In this document: in pieces, positions 38,017 through 49,468 of the stretch
Numbering within the stretch: position 1 is the stretch's first letter
Layout of the letters: each line of letters starts with the position of its first letter
From: Clostridia bacterium UC5.1-2E3
GTDB lineage: Bacteria > Bacillota > Clostridia > Lachnospirales > Lachnospiraceae
DNA: 64,000 nucleotides
Assembly (NCBI GenBank): GCA_001304875.1
Contig: BBZO01000016.1
Span: 22,639 to 86,638 of the forward strand
Direction: 5' to 3'
The notes under the pieces: model-generated
Seen by the model: the letters and a program-made list of their open reading frames with translations, nothing else
Databases searched by the model: none
What the model was told of the DNA's origin: nothing
Made by a program: the position numbers and the translations under genes

Positions 38017-39317
38017 ATGAGAAAATTACTGTTAACAGGGGCGGCCGCACTTGCCCTGGCGGGGTGCACGCGGTATGAGCCGGTGACGGATTTTTCGCCG
38101 GCCCCGGCGGCAGAACGGCAGTCGCCGTCGGATACGCCGATACAGACAGAAGCCGGAGTACAGCCGCAGGCAGAAACCGGAATGCAGGCGGAGGCGGAGC
38201 AATATGCGTCTCTTGTCCGCAGCCTGTACGCGTCGATGGAGGACGTGTTCGAGGAGGTTTCCCGGCCGGAGCCGGTGAAGGTGAAGGCCATCTATGTGAC
38301 GGGCTACGCCGCGGGCGTGCCGGCTATGATGGAGGAATACATCCGGCAGATCGACGAGACGGAGCTGAACGCCGTGGTCATCGATTTTAAGAACGACGAG
38401 GGGCGGATCACCTGCCCGGTCGCCACGGGAGTCATGGGCGAAATCGGGGCCGGCACGGGCCTGGTGGAGGACATGGCGGGGCTTATTGCCGGGCTGAAGG
38501 AGCACGGCATCTACACCATTGCCCGCGTGGTCACCTTTAAAGATCCCTATCTGGCGGAGAAAAAACCGGAGTGGTGTCTGAAGACAAAGGATGGCAGCGT
38601 CTACAGGGATAAGAAGGGCGACGCTGGATCAATCCATATAATAAGGAAGTCTGGGAGTATCTTGCCGAGGTGGTCGGGGAGGCCTGCCGGCTGGGATTTG
38701 ACGAGGTGCAGTTTGACTACATCCGCTTCAACACGGATTCCACGATGAAAAATGTGGATTTTGAGCAGGCGGGCACAGAGGGAAAGTCCAAGACGGAGAT
38801 CGTGACAGAGTTTACCCGTTTTATCGGCGAACGGTTTGAGAGAACCGGGATGTTTCTTTCCGCGGATGTGTTCGGGGCTATCATCGGCAGTCCGGTGGAT
38901 GCGCAGAGCGTGGGACAGTCCTACGGGGAGATCGCCGCGAACATGGATTACATCTGCCCGATGATTTACCCCTCCCACTACGGGGACGGAAATTTCGGAC
39001 TGGATCACCCGGACCTGCACCCCTATGAGACCGTCATGGGCGCGCTGACCCAGTCGAAGGAGGAGCTGGCCCTCTATCCGGAGGAGCCGCAGGCCGTCGT
39101 GCGGCCCTGGCTCCAGGATTTCACGGCGTCCTACCTGCGGCATTACATGCATTACGGTCCCGGGGAGCTGAGGGCGCAGATCGATGCGGTCTACGACGCC
39201 GGGTACGAGGAGTGGATTCTCTGGAACGCCTCGTGCAATTATTCCTGGGAGGGGCTTCTTAAGGAGGAAGAAAATGGACAGAACACCGAGGGCGGGGGAA
39301 TTTTACCGCCACTTTAA
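38017..39317 (+). CDS. DUF4015 putative glycoside hydrolase lipoprotein (one frame break)
   Basis: About 433 residues. Signal MRKLLLTGAAALALAGC with lipobox at Cys 17, a Gln/Ala/Pro linker to residue 70, then the DUF4015 barrel: VKAIYVTGYAAGVPAMMEEY, LNAVVIDFKNDEGRITCPVA, FDEVQFDYIRFNTDS, FLSADVFGAII and MDYICPMIYPSHYGDG. Acidic residues at strand ends are consistent with a glycosidase. One C is missing near 38620 (KKGDAWINPYNKEVWEYL). The last 44 bases overlap the DUF1653 gene. Substrate unknown; wall or capsular glycan is plausible. Confidence 0.88.
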
Positions 39318-39870
39318 AAATAAACTGTATCAGATCATCACCGTGGCCACGCACTCGGAGACCGGGGAGCAGATGGTGGTGTACCAGGCGCTCTACGGGG
39401 ATTTTAAGACCTATGTGAGGCCGCTCTCCATGTTTGTGAGCCCGGTGGACCGGGCGAAATACCCGGACGTATCGCAGGAGTACCGCTTTGAGCGGGTGGA
39501 GCTTTCCGGGGCTGACGCGGCAGAGAGAGCGCGCGTGGCCGGCGACTGCGCAAATGCGGCGACAGAGCGAGAGAGCGCGGCGGCAGGCGCGCACGTCCCG
39601 GACGAGAACACCCCGCTTCACCCCCTGTTCTTCGAGTTTCTGGACGCCGATGACATTCCCGCGAAGCTGGCGGCGGTGGCCCGGATGATCAATAAGGACG
39701 ACCAGGGGCAGGAGCATCCGCTGGTAGGACAGCGGGAGCTGGACGCCATGTTCCTGGCGCTGGACATGAAGCCGGAGAGCGGGGATGCAGCCCGTCTGCT
39801 GGCGTCCGTGAGAAACATCTGGAGACACAGCTTCGCTACGACGGGAGCCGGCTGCGCAGATGACAGGTGA
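39274..39870 (+). CDS. DUF1653 domain protein
   Basis: A 198-residue cytosolic protein. Residues 5-65 are a DUF1653 domain: AGEFYRHFKNKLYQIITVAT, HSETGEQMVVYQALYGDFKT and VRPLSMFVSPVD. The remainder is a variable Ala/Asp-rich region with a helical end. AAGGAGG precedes ATG 39274, inside the DUF4015 gene. Function of DUF1653 is unknown. uvrC starts 7 bases after its stop, so they may share a transcript. Confidence 0.82.
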   Translation: MDRTPRAGEFYRHFKNKLYQIITVATHSETGEQMVVYQALYGDFKTYVRPLSMFVSPVDRAKYPDVSQEYRFERVELSGADAAERARVAGDCANAATERESAAAGAHVPDENTPLHPLFFEFLDADDIPAKLAAVARMINKDDQGQEHPLVGQRELDAMFLALDMKPESGDAARLLASVRNIWRHSFATTGAGCADDR

Positions 39871-39877
39871 GAATGCG

Positions 39878-41728
39878 ATGTTTAATATAGAAGAAGAGCT
39901 TAAGAAACTCCCGGCCCAGCCCGCGTTTACATCATGCACGATGCGAAGGACGAGATCATTTACGTGGGAAAGGCCATCAGCCTGAAAAACCGGGTGCGGC
40001 AGTATTTTCAGAGCAGCCGCAACAAGACGGCCAAGATCGAGCAGATGGTGTCGCGCATCGCCAGGTTCGAGTACATCGTCACAGACTCAGAGCTGGAGGC
40101 CTGGTGTTGGAGTGCAACCTCATAAAGGAGCACCGCCCCCGGTACAACACCATGTTAAAGGATGACAAAAGCTACCCGTATATCAAGGTGACGGTGGGCG
40201 AGGATTTCCCCAGGGTGCTGTTTTCCAGGACCATGAAGAAGGACAAGTCGAAATACTTCGGCCCCTACACCAGCGCCGGGCCGTGAAGGACACCATCGAG
40301 CTGGTGCGCAAAATCTACCGCATACGGACCTGCAATCGCAGTCTTCCGCGGGATATCGGAAAGGAGCGGCCCTGCTTAAACTACCACATCAAGCAGTGCG
40401 ACGCGCCCTGCCAGGGGTATATAAGCCGGGAGGAGTACCGGGAGTCCGTGAACCAGGTGCTGGAGTTTTTAAATGGCCGCTACGAGCCGGTGTTAAAGAT
40501 GCTGGAGGAGAAGATGCTGGCGTTCTCGGAGCAGATGGAGTTTGAGAAGGCCATCGAGTACCGGGAGCTTTTATCCAGCGTCAAAAAGATCGCCCAGAAG
40601 CAGAAGATCACCAGCCAGAGCATGGAGGACCGGGACATCATCGCCCTCGCCAGGGACGAGCGGGACGCGGTGGTGCAGGTGTTCTTTGTGCGGGAGGGCC
40701 GCCTCATCGGGCGGGATCATTTCCATATACGGATCGCCACGGCGGAGGACGACGGGCAGATTCTCTCCAGCTTTGTGAAGCAGTTCTACTCCGGCACGCC
40801 CTTCATCCCCAGGGAGCTGTGGGTGCAGGCGCCGCTGGACGACGAGGAGATCATCGGCCAGTGGCTGGGAAGCCGCAGGGGTCAGAAGGTGAAGATCATC
40901 GTCCCACAGAAGGGGCAGAAGGAGCGTCTGGTGGAGCTGGCCCAGAAAAATGCGGCGCTGGTGCTCTCCCAGGACCGGGAGCGCATCAAGCGGGAGGAGC
41001 TTCGCACCATCGGCGCCATGAACCAGGTGGCCGGATGGCTGGGGCTCACCGGCATCCACCGGTGGAAGCCTTCGATATTTCCAATATCAGCGGCTTTGAG
41101 TCGGTGGGTTCCATGGTGGTGTTCGAGGACGGACGCCCCAGGCGCAACGACTACAGGAAATTCAAGATTAAATGGGTCAAGGGAGCCAACGACTACGCTC
41201 CATGGACGAGGTGCTGACGCGCCGGTTCAGCCACGGGCTGAGCGAGGCCGCAGAGCTTACGGAGAACGGCGAGGACAGACAGTACGGAAGCTTCACCCGC
41301 TTCCCCGACCTCATCATGATGGACGGCGGAAAGGGGCAGGTGAACGTGGCCCTGGCGGTTCTGGAAAAATTAAATTTAAGTATCCCGGTCTGCGGCATGG
41401 TAAAGGATGACAATCACCGCACCAGGGGCTCTACTACAACAACGTGGAGATCCCCATCGACCGCTACGGGGAGGGCTTCAAGCTGATCACGAGGATACAG
41501 GACGAGGCGCACCGCTTCGCCATCGAGTTTCACAGAAGCTTACGGAGCAAGGAACAGGTACATTCGGTGCTTGACGATATAGAGGGAATCGGGCCGGCCA
41601 GAAGAAAGGCGCTGATGCGGTATTTCAAGACCATCGAGGCCATCCGGGACGCGACGGAGGAGGAGCTTTCGGGCGTCCCCCAGATGAATAAGCGCTCGGC
41701 AAAGCAGGTTTACGATTTCTTTCACTGA
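39878..41728 (+). CDS. uvrC: Excinuclease ABC subunit C (six frame breaks)
   Basis: The dual-incision nuclease of nucleotide excision repair. Corrected length about 619 residues: GIY-YIG domain ([18 protein letters not shown]), UVR domain ([20 protein letters not shown]), RNase-H-like domain ([33 protein letters not shown]) and C-terminal helix-hairpin-helix ([20 protein letters not shown]). Six single losses are each repaired by one G or C: near 39931, 40102, 40279, 41067, 41199 and 41427. All domains and catalytic segments remain, so the breaks look like sequence errors. Stop overlaps an ATG (TGATG) before hprK. Confidence 0.95.
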
Positions 41729-41748
41729 TGGAAGGAGAGGACAGAAAG

Positions 41749-42675
41749 ATGTATGGAGTTACAATCGAGGAACTGATTCAGAAGATGAATCTGGTCAACA
41801 AAACGCCGGAGCTGGACACGGAGAAAATCGTGGTAGCCCACCCGGACGTGAACCGCCCGGCGCTGCAGCTCACCGGATTTTTCGAGCATTTCGACCGGGA
41901 GCGGGTGCAGATCATCGGGTATGTGGAGTCCGCCTACTTAGAGCGGCTGGATGAGGAGAAGCGCAGGGAGGTCTACGAGAAGCTCATTTCCTGCAATATC
42001 CCCTGTCTCATCTACAGCCGGGGCATGGAGCCGGAGCCCGTGGTTCTGGAGCTCTGCAGCCATTACGGCGTGCCCTGCATGGTGTCCCATCAGACCACCT
42101 CGGATCTGATGGCGGAGGTGATCCGCTGGCTCAAGGTGAAGCTGGCCCCGGTGATCAGCATTCACGGGGTTCTGGTGGACGTATTCGGCGAGGGCGTGCT
42201 GATCATGGGTGAGAGCGGCATCGGAAAGAGCGAGGCGGCCCTGGAGCTCATCAAGCGCGGCCATCGTCTGGTCAGCGACGACGTGGTGGAGATCCGCAAG
42301 GTCAGCGACGAGACGCTCATCGGCTCCGCGCCCGACATCACCAGACATTTCATCGAGCTTCGCGGCATCGGGATCATCGACGTGAAGACCCTGTTCGGCG
42401 TGGAGAGCGTGAAAAATACCCAGTCCATCGACATGGTGATCAAGCTGGAGGAGTGGAGCAAGGATAAGGAGTACGACCGCCTGGGCATGGAGGACCAGTA
42501 CACCGAATTTCTGGGAAATAAGGTCATCTGCCATTCCATCCCCATAAGGCCCGGCCGGAACCTGGCCATCATCGTGGAGTCCGCCGCGGTCAACTACCGC
42601 CAGAAGAAGATGGGCTACAATGCGGCCAAGGAGCTCTACAAGAGAGTACAGGCCAATCTGGCGCGGCCGGATTAA
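41749..42675 (+). CDS. hprK: HPr kinase/phosphorylase
   Basis: A 308-residue bifunctional enzyme that phosphorylates and dephosphorylates Ser46 of HPr/Crh, central to carbon catabolite control. N-terminal DRTGG-like domain, then Walker A GESGIGKSEAALELI and signature GHRLVSDDVVEIR. ATG 41749 is eight bases from GGAGAGG; an upstream ATG at 41728 overlaps the uvrC stop. The frame is intact. It opens hprK-murB-rapZ-whiA-crh-like. Confidence 0.97.
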   Translation: MYGVTIEELIQKMNLVNKTPELDTEKIVVAHPDVNRPALQLTGFFEHFDRERVQIIGYVESAYLERLDEEKRREVYEKLISCNIPCLIYSRGMEPEPVVLELCSHYGVPCMVSHQTTSDLMAEVIRWLKVKLAPVISIHGVLVDVFGEGVLIMGESGIGKSEAALELIKRGHRLVSDDVVEIRKVSDETLIGSAPDITRHFIELRGIGIIDVKTLFGVESVKNTQSIDMVIKLEEWSKDKEYDRLGMEDQYTEFLGNKVICHSIPIRPGRNLAIIVESAAVNYRQKKMGYNAAKELYKRVQANLARPD

Positions 42676-42695
42676 AAAAGACCAGGAGTCAGAGT

Positions 42696-43600
42696 ATGTC
42701 AGAGTTTGAAGAGAAACTTAGAAAAATAGTAAACGAGGGGGAACTCTGGGTCAATGAGCCCATGAGCGCCCACACCACCTTCCGCATCGGCGGCCCGGCG
42801 GATTTTCTTGTGACGCCGGGAACAGCCGGCCAGCTTAAGGAGATTCTGGCGCTGTGCCGGGAGGAGAACCAGCCGTTTTTCATTTTAGGCAACGGGAGCA
42901 ATCTGCTGGTGGGCGACCGGGGCTACAGCGGAACCATGATCTGCCTGTCCCGGCTCTCCGCCGTGGAGACGGAGGAAACCTGCATAAGGGCCAGGCCGGC
43001 GCGCTTCTGTCAAAAATTGCCAGGGAGGCCTGCGAGCGTTCCCTGGCGGGCTTCGAGTTCGCCGCGGGCATCCCGGGGAGCCTGGGAGGCGCCGTGGTGA
43101 TGAACGCCGGGGCCTACGGCGGGGAGCTTAAGGACGTGCTTGTAAACGTCACGGTCATGGACCGGGAAGGAAATATTCTTAAAAAGACGCCGGAGGAGCT
43201 TTGCATGGGCTACCGGACCAGCAGCGTTTTATCCGAAGAATATGTGGTGCTGGAGGCGGAAATAAATCTGGAAAAAGGCGACAGGCGCCTGATCCGTGCC
43301 CGGATGGACGATCTGGCCGCCAGACGGCGGGAGAAGCAGCCCCTGGAATACCCCAGCGCCGGAAGCACCTTCAAGCGGCCGGAGGGGTATTTTGCCGGAA
43401 AGCTCATCGACGACGCGGGTCTTCGCGGGTTCCGGGTGGGCGGCGCCCAGGTGGCGGAGAAGCACTGCGGCTTCGTGATCAACCGGGAACAGGCCACCGC
43501 CGCCGACGTCATGGAGCTCTGCCGCCGGGTGAGCGGCGCCGTGAAGGAACAGTTCGGCGTGGAGCTTGAGATGGAAGTGAAAACCATTGGAAATTTTTGA
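42696..43600 (+). CDS. murB: UDP-N-acetylenolpyruvoylglucosamine reductase (one frame break)
   Basis: The FAD enzyme completing UDP-MurNAc synthesis in peptidoglycan production. About 301 residues: NEPMSAHTTFRIGGPADFLV and FFILGNGSNLLVGDRGYSG bind FAD; GFEFAAGIPGSLGGAVVMNA and YPSAGSTFKRPEGYFAGKLI contain the catalytic-site segments of type IIA MurB. One G is missing from a G run near 42988 (IRGQAGALLSKIAREA). It lies 20 bases after hprK. Confidence 0.96.
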
Positions 43601-43618
43601 TTTCCGGGAGGAAGAAAG

Positions 43619-44503
43619 ATGCGTCTTGTGATTGTCACGGGAATGTCCGGCGCGGGGAAGACGACGGCGCTTAAGGTACTGGAAGATTTTGGATTTTACT
43701 GTGTGGATAACCTGCCCATCCCGCTGATGGAAAAATTTGCAGAGCTGGTAAACGAAAACAGCGGGGATATTAAGAATGCAGCCCTGGGGATCGACATACG
43801 AAGCGGCGAGGAATTAAGCCACATGGCGAAGGTTCTGGACGGCTGGAAGAAACGGGGCGTTCCCTATGAGATTTTATTTCTGGACGCCGCGGACGATGTG
43901 CTGGTGAAGCGCTACAAGGAGACCCGGCGGAGCCATCCGCTGGCGGGGCTGGAGCGCATCGACCGGGGCATCGAGAGGGAGCGGGAAAAGCTCGGATTTT
44001 TGAAAGAGCGGGCCGGCTACATCCTGGATACCAGCACGCTGCTTGCGAAGGAGCTGAGGCGGGAGATCGAGCAGCTCTTCGTGGAGAATGAGGCGTTCGG
44101 GAACCTGTTCGTCACGATCCTCAGCTTCGGCTTCAAGTACGGCATCCCCCAGGATGCGGACCTGGTGTTCGACGTGCGGTTTCTTCCCAACCCCTACTAT
44201 GAGGAGCATTTGAGGACCAGGACGGGCGAGGAGAAGGAAGTGCAGGATTTCGTGAAGCAGGGCGGAACCGCGGATATTTTCATGGAAAAGCTGTGCGATA
44301 TGATCGAATTTCTTCTTCCTAACTACGTGCTGGAGGGGAAGAACCAGCTGGTCATCGCCATCGGCTGCACCGGCGGAAAGCACCGCTCTGTGACCATCGC
44401 TAAGGAGCTTCAAAAAAGGCTTTCTTCCCACCGGGAGATCGGCCTCAAGCTGGAGCACCGGGGATATGGGGCGGGACGGCGGGGGAGCCGGAAAATAGAT
44501 TAA
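43619..44503 (+). CDS. rapZ: RapZ/YvcJ nucleotide-binding protein
   Basis: A 294-residue P-loop protein: MRLVIVTGMSGAGKTTALKV, FYCVDNLPIPLMEKF and a C-terminal IAIGCTGGKHRSVTIAKEL. In enterobacteria RapZ controls glmS via small RNAs; in Firmicutes the YvcJ homologue has GTPase/ATPase activity and a less clear role. It sits 18 bases after murB and 12 bases before whiA, matching the conserved Firmicutes cluster, but the usual intervening yvcK is missing. Confidence 0.95.
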   Translation: MRLVIVTGMSGAGKTTALKVLEDFGFYCVDNLPIPLMEKFAELVNENSGDIKNAALGIDIRSGEELSHMAKVLDGWKKRGVPYEILFLDAADDVLVKRYKETRRSHPLAGLERIDRGIEREREKLGFLKERAGYILDTSTLLAKELRREIEQLFVENEAFGNLFVTILSFGFKYGIPQDADLVFDVRFLPNPYYEEHLRTRTGEEKEVQDFVKQGGTADIFMEKLCDMIEFLLPNYVLEGKNQLVIAIGCTGGKHRSVTIAKELQKRLSSHREIGLKLEHRGYGAGRRGSRKID

Positions 44504-44515
44504 AGAGGTGAGGAT

Positions 44516-45473
44516 ATGTCATTTTCCTCGAGCGTCAAGGATGAGCTCTCCAGGCAGATCAGCCCGGCGAGACATTGCCAGATAGCGGAAATGGCTGCAT
44601 TATCAGCCTGTGCGGGCGGGTGCAGATCTCGGAAAACGATGAGTATGCCATCCGCATCCAGACAGAAAATGTGGCTGTCGCAAGAAAATACTTTACATTA
44701 TTGAAAAAAACATTTAATATAGGAGCAGACATTTCGATCCGGAGGAACGCCTACTTAAAAAAGAGCCGCACTTACACGGTGCTGGTGTCTGACCACGAGG
44801 AGGCGCTTCGCATCCTGCAGGCGACCAAGCTCATCGATGAGCACGGCGAGGTGGGAGAGAACCTGTCCCTGGTCAAGAACATCGTGGTCCAGAATGCCTG
44901 CTGCCGGCGCGCATTCATACGGGGCGCGTTTCTGGCATCCGGATCCATCAGCGATCCCGAGAAGTTTTACCATTTCGAGATTGTGTGCGCCACCATGGCG
45001 AAGGCGGAGCAGCTTAAGAATATCATTCTCACCTTCTCCATCGACGCAAGATCGTGGCGAGAAAGAAATATTTTGTCGTTTACATCAAGGAAGGCAGTCA
45101 GATCGTGGACATCTTAAATGTGATGGAAGCCCACGTGGCGCTGATGAACCTGGAGAACATACGCATCATGAAGGAGATGCGCAACAGCGTCAACCGCCAG
45201 GTAAACTGCGAGACTGCCAACATCAACAAGACGGTATCCGCTGCGGTCAGGCAGCTGGAAGATATAGAATATATCAGGGATACTGCCGGGCTTTCGAGCC
45301 TTCCGGACAATCTCTACGAGATTGCCCAGATCCGGCTGGACAGACCGGAAGCCACACTGAAGGAGCTGGGCGAAGCCTTAAGCCCTCCGGTGGGCAAATC
45401 TGGAGTGAACCATCGCCTGAGGAAGCTCTGCGCCATCGCCGAACGGCTGAGGGAGCAGGACAAGGACATCTAG
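44516..45473 (+). CDS. whiA: DNA-binding protein WhiA (two frame breaks)
   Basis: About 319 residues: an N-terminal LAGLIDADG-like domain ([20 protein letters not shown]) and a C-terminal helix-turn-helix ([20 protein letters not shown]). WhiA affects cell division and chromosome segregation in Firmicutes and sporulation in actinobacteria. Single A losses near 44597 ([13 protein letters not shown]) and 45047 ([17 protein letters not shown]) split the frame. It is followed after 50 bases by the Crh-like gene, as in Bacillus. Confidence 0.95.
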
Positions 45474-45523
45474 AGTATAACAGTGTGCTCCGTTTTTGTT
45501 TTTTGGAAATGAGGAGGAAGATT

Positions 45524-45778
45524 ATGACAAGCAAAAAAGTTACCATCAAACTGGAATCGGGTCTGGAAGCGAGACCTGTGGCGATGCTGGTCCAGGTTGC
45601 CAGCCAGTATGACAGCGACATTTATGTGGAGAGCGCTTCCAAGAGGATCAACGCCAAGAGCATTATGGGCATGATGAGCCTGGCTCTGGGGAGCGGAGAG
45701 AACGTGGTCGTGGAGGCCAACGGCTCCGACGAGGAGGCGGCGGTGACGGCCATCGAGGACTATCTGAGCAATAACTAA
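45524..45778 (+). CDS. Crh-like HPr-family protein with Glu15
   Basis: An 84-residue HPr-fold protein. At the position of the phosphorylatable His15 of HPr it has Glu (SGLEARPVAMLVQVA), so it cannot accept phosphate from PEP via enzyme I. Ser46 is kept (NAKSIMGMMSLALGSG), the target of HPr kinase encoded 3 kb upstream. This is the logic of Bacillus Crh, which has Gln15 and lies beside whiA. It is therefore probably a regulatory, not transport, protein: Ser46-P form acting with CcpA or other partners. GAGGAGG precedes the ATG. Confidence 0.88.
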   Translation: MTSKKVTIKLESGLEARPVAMLVQVASQYDSDIYVESASKRINAKSIMGMMSLALGSGENVVVEANGSDEEAAVTAIEDYLSNN

Positions 45779-45792
45779 AGGACGGATATGGC

Positions 45793-45842
45793 GGGAGTGT
45801 TGAGAAAGAGGCGTAGGCCGCTTTGGCGACGCTCCCTTTTTC
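45793..45842 (+). terminator. First of two tandem terminators after the Crh-like gene
   Basis: GGGAGTGTT (45793-45801) with GACGCTCCC (45828-45836), including G-U pairs, then TTTTT. Confidence 0.65.
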
Positions 45843-45853
45843 ATTTAAGGCGC

Positions 45854-45880
45854 AAGTGTGCGCCTGGCGCACACTTTTTT
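45854..45880 (+). terminator. Second tandem terminator
   Basis: AAGTGTGCGC (45854-45863), three-base loop, GCGCACACTT (45867-45876) and TTTT. It ends the hprK-crh-like unit before dnaE. Confidence 0.88.
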
Positions 45881-45910
45881 AGATAAAATTTACGACGGGA
45901 GAAGAAGAGA

Positions 45911-48900
45911 ATGGCATTTACACATCTGCACGTTCATACGGAGTACAGCCTGTTAGACGGTTCCAGCAAGATTAAGGAGCTGGTAAACCGGGCGAAGGAG
46001 CTTAATATGGACAGCCTGGCCATCACGGATCACGGGGTGATGTACGGCGTCATCGACTTTTACCGCGCGGCGAAGGAGGCGGGCATCAAGCCCGTCATCG
46101 GCTGTGAGGTCTACGTGGCCCCCGGCTCCGGTTCGACCGGGAAAATGTAAACGGCGAGGACCGCTACTATCACCTGGTCCTGCTGGCGGAAAATGACACA
46201 GGCTACCACAATCTGATGAAGATCGTTTCCAAAGGGTTTGTGGACGGCTTTTACTATAAGCCAGGGTGGATATGGAAGTCCTTGAGACCTACCATGAGGG
46301 CATCATCGCCCTCAGCGCCTGCCTGGCCGGCGAGGTTCCCAGATACCTGGCCAGAGGGCTCTACGAGGAGGCAAAAAAGGCGGCTGTAAAGTACAGGGAC
46401 ATTTTCGGGGAAAATAACTATTTCCTGGAGCTGCAGGATCACGGCATCCCGGCGCAGCGGACCGTGAACCAGGGACTGGTGCGCATGAGCCAGGAGTTAA
46501 ACATCCCGCTGGTGGCCACCAACGACAGCCACTACACGTTCAAGGAGGACGCGGTGCCCCACGACCTTCTTTTATGCATCCAGACCGGCAAGAAGGTGAC
46601 CGACGAGAACCGGATGCGCTACGAGGGCGGACAGTATTATCTGAAATCCGAGGAGGAGATGGCGGCTGTTTTCCCCTATGCCAGGGAGGCGCTGGAGAAC
46701 ACTCACAGAATCGCCGAGCGCTGCAATGTGGAGATCGAGTTCGGCGTGACCAAGCTCCCCAAATACGACGTGCCGGAGGGCTACGATGCCTGGAGCTACT
46801 TAAATAAGCTCTGCGAGGACGGCTTTGCCGAACGCTACCCGGAGGACGATGGGAGCCTCAGGGAGCGACTGCACTACGAGCTGGATGTCATTCACAGCAT
46901 GGGATACGTGGACTATTTCCTCATCGTCTGGGATTTCATTCATTTTGCCAAGTCCCACGGCATCATGGTGGGGCCGGGGCGCGGGTCGGCGGCCGGAAGC
47001 ATCGTGGCCTACTGCCTGGCCATCACCGATATCGATCCGGTGAAATACCAGCTGATTTTCGAGCGCTTCTTAAACCCGGAGCGCGTGTCCATGCCGGATA
47101 TCGACGTGGACTTCTGCTTCGAGCGCAGGCAGGAGGTCATCGACTACGTGGTGGAGAAGTACGGCAAGGACCGGGTGGTGCAGATCGTCACCTTCGGTAC
47201 GCTGGCCGCCAAGGGCGTGGTCCGCGACGTGGGCCGCGTGCTGGATCTCCCCTACGCCAAATGCGACGCCATCGCGAAGATGATTCCCGGGGACCTGGGG
47301 ATGACCCTGGAGAAGGCCTTAAAGGCCAGCCCGGATCTGAGAAACGCCTACAACGAGGACGAGGAGGTTAAATATTTAATCGACATGTCCATGCGCCTCG
47401 AGGGCCTTCCCAGACATTCCTCGATGCACGCGGCGGGCGTGGTCATCAGCCGCGAGTCCGTGGACGAGTACGTGCCGCTCTCCAAGGCGGCGGACGGCAC
47501 CATCACGACCCAGTTTACCATGACCACGCTGGAGGAGCTGGGGCTTCTGAAAATGGATTTTCTGGGACTGCGCACGCTGACTGTGATCCAGAACGCGGTG
47601 GACCAGGTGAAGAAGAACCGGGGCGTGGCCATCGACTTAAAGGCCATCGACTACAATGATAAAGCCGTGCTGGAGTCCATCGGGACGGGAAAGAACGACG
47701 GCGTGTTCCAGCTGGAGAGCGGCGGCATGAAGAGCTTTATGAAGGAGTTAAAGCCGGAGAATCTGGAGGACATCATCGCCGGTATCTCTCTGTACCGCCC
47801 GGGCCCCATGGACTTTATTCCCAAATATCTGAAGGGCAAGAACGACAAGAGCTCCATCACCTACGACTGCCCCCAGCTGGAGGCGATCTTAAAGCCCACC
47901 TACGGCTGTATCGTCTACCAGGAGCAGGTCATGCAGATTGTCCGTGATCTGGCGGGCTACACCTGGGGCCGCAGCGACCTGGTGCGCCGCGCATGTCCAA
48001 GAAAAAGGGAGAGGTCATGGAGCGGGAGCGGCAGAACTTCGTCTACGGAAACCCGGAGGAGGGCGTGACCGGCTGCATTCACAACGGCATCGACGAGAAG
48101 ACGGCCAACACCATCTACGACGAGATGATCGACTTCGCCAAGTACGCCTTCAACAAGTCCCACGCGGCGGCCTACGCGGTGGTTTCCTACCAGACGGCCT
48201 ACTTAAAATACTATTATCCCATGGAGTTCATGGCGGCGCTCATGACCTCGGTGATCGATAACATCACCAAGGTGTCCGAGTATATCCTGTCCTGCCGGCA
48301 GATGGGCATGAAAATCCTGCCGCCGGACATCAACGAGGGGGAGAGCGGCTTCTCCGTCCACGGCGACAGTATCCGCTACGGCCTGTCCGCCATCAAGAGC
48401 GTGGGAAAATCCGTGGTGGCCGAGATCGAGCGGGAGAGAAGCGAGCGGGGATATTTCACTTCGCTGGAGGACTTTGTGGACCGCATGAGCAACAAGGAGG
48501 TCAATAAGCGGACGCTGGAGAGCTTCATAAAGTCCGGCGCCCTGGATTCCCTGCCCGGCACCAGGAAACAGAAGCTTCTGGTGTCCGGCCAGCTTCTGGA
48601 CCAGAAGAACAAGGAAAAAAAGAGCGTGCTTGAGGGCCAGATGTCCATGTTTGACTTCGTGGCCGAGGAGGATAAGAGCAGTTTCCGCATCACCTTCCCC
48701 AACGTGGGCGAATTTCCCAAGGACGAGCTGCTGGCCTACGAGAAGGAGATTCTGGGAATCTACGTGAGCGGTCATCCCATCGAGGCCTACGAGGGCCTGT
48801 GGCGGAAAAATGTGACCGCCATGGCCACGGATTTCATCGTGGACGAGGAGACGGGAAGCGCCCGGGTCACCGACGGCGGCTACGCCACCATCGGAGGTAT

Positions 48901-49390
48901 GATCACGGGAAAGACCGTGAAAACTACCAGAAACAACAAGATGATGGCCTTTATCACCGTGGAGGATCTGGTGGGTTCCGTGGAGGTCATCGTGTTCCCC
49001 AAGGACTACGAGTCGAAGAGGGAGCTTTTAAACCAGGACGCGAAGGTATTTATCCAGGGACGGGTGTCCGTGGGCGACGACCCGGTGGGGAAGCTGATCT
49101 GCGAGCGGGTGATCCCGTTTGACAGCGTTCCCAGGGAGCTCTGGCTGCAGTTCGCGGACAAGGACAGCTACTTCGCCTGCGAGCCGGAAATCCTGGAAAT
49201 CCTTAAATCCTCCGAGGGTCAGGACCAGGTGGTCATATGGCTTAAGAAGGAGCGGGCGAAGAAACTTCTCCCGGCCAACTGGAATATTCTGGCGGACCAG
49301 GAAATTATCGCCACATTGACTAAAAAACTTGGTGAAGAAAATGTCAAACTTGTAGAAAAAAATATTGAAAAAATGCGCCGGATGAATTAG
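45911..49390 (+). CDS. dnaE: DNA polymerase III subunit alpha (three frame breaks)
   Basis: A replicative polymerase of the DnaE class, about 1,161 residues. N-terminal PHP domain ([20 protein letters not shown]), palm with [17 protein letters not shown] and catalytic PDIDVDF, finger motif [15 protein letters not shown], and a C-terminal OB-fold ([20 protein letters not shown]). Single losses near 46134 ([17 protein letters not shown]), 46263 ([13 protein letters not shown]) and 47991 ([16 protein letters not shown]). ATG 45911 has GGGAG upstream. It follows the tandem terminators, so it has its own transcript start, and pfkA follows after 78 bases. Confidence 0.96.
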
Positions 49391-49468
49391 AATGGAGCAT
49401 GTACGAAAATAAATACAAGGCAATAGAACGGCGGTTCTGAGGGGGACGGCCGAGGAGGGAAATTCACT

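Noticed and set aside
45524..45778. Canonical phosphotransferase HPr (ptsH).
   Set aside because: Residue 15 is Glu instead of His, so it cannot carry phosphate from enzyme I.
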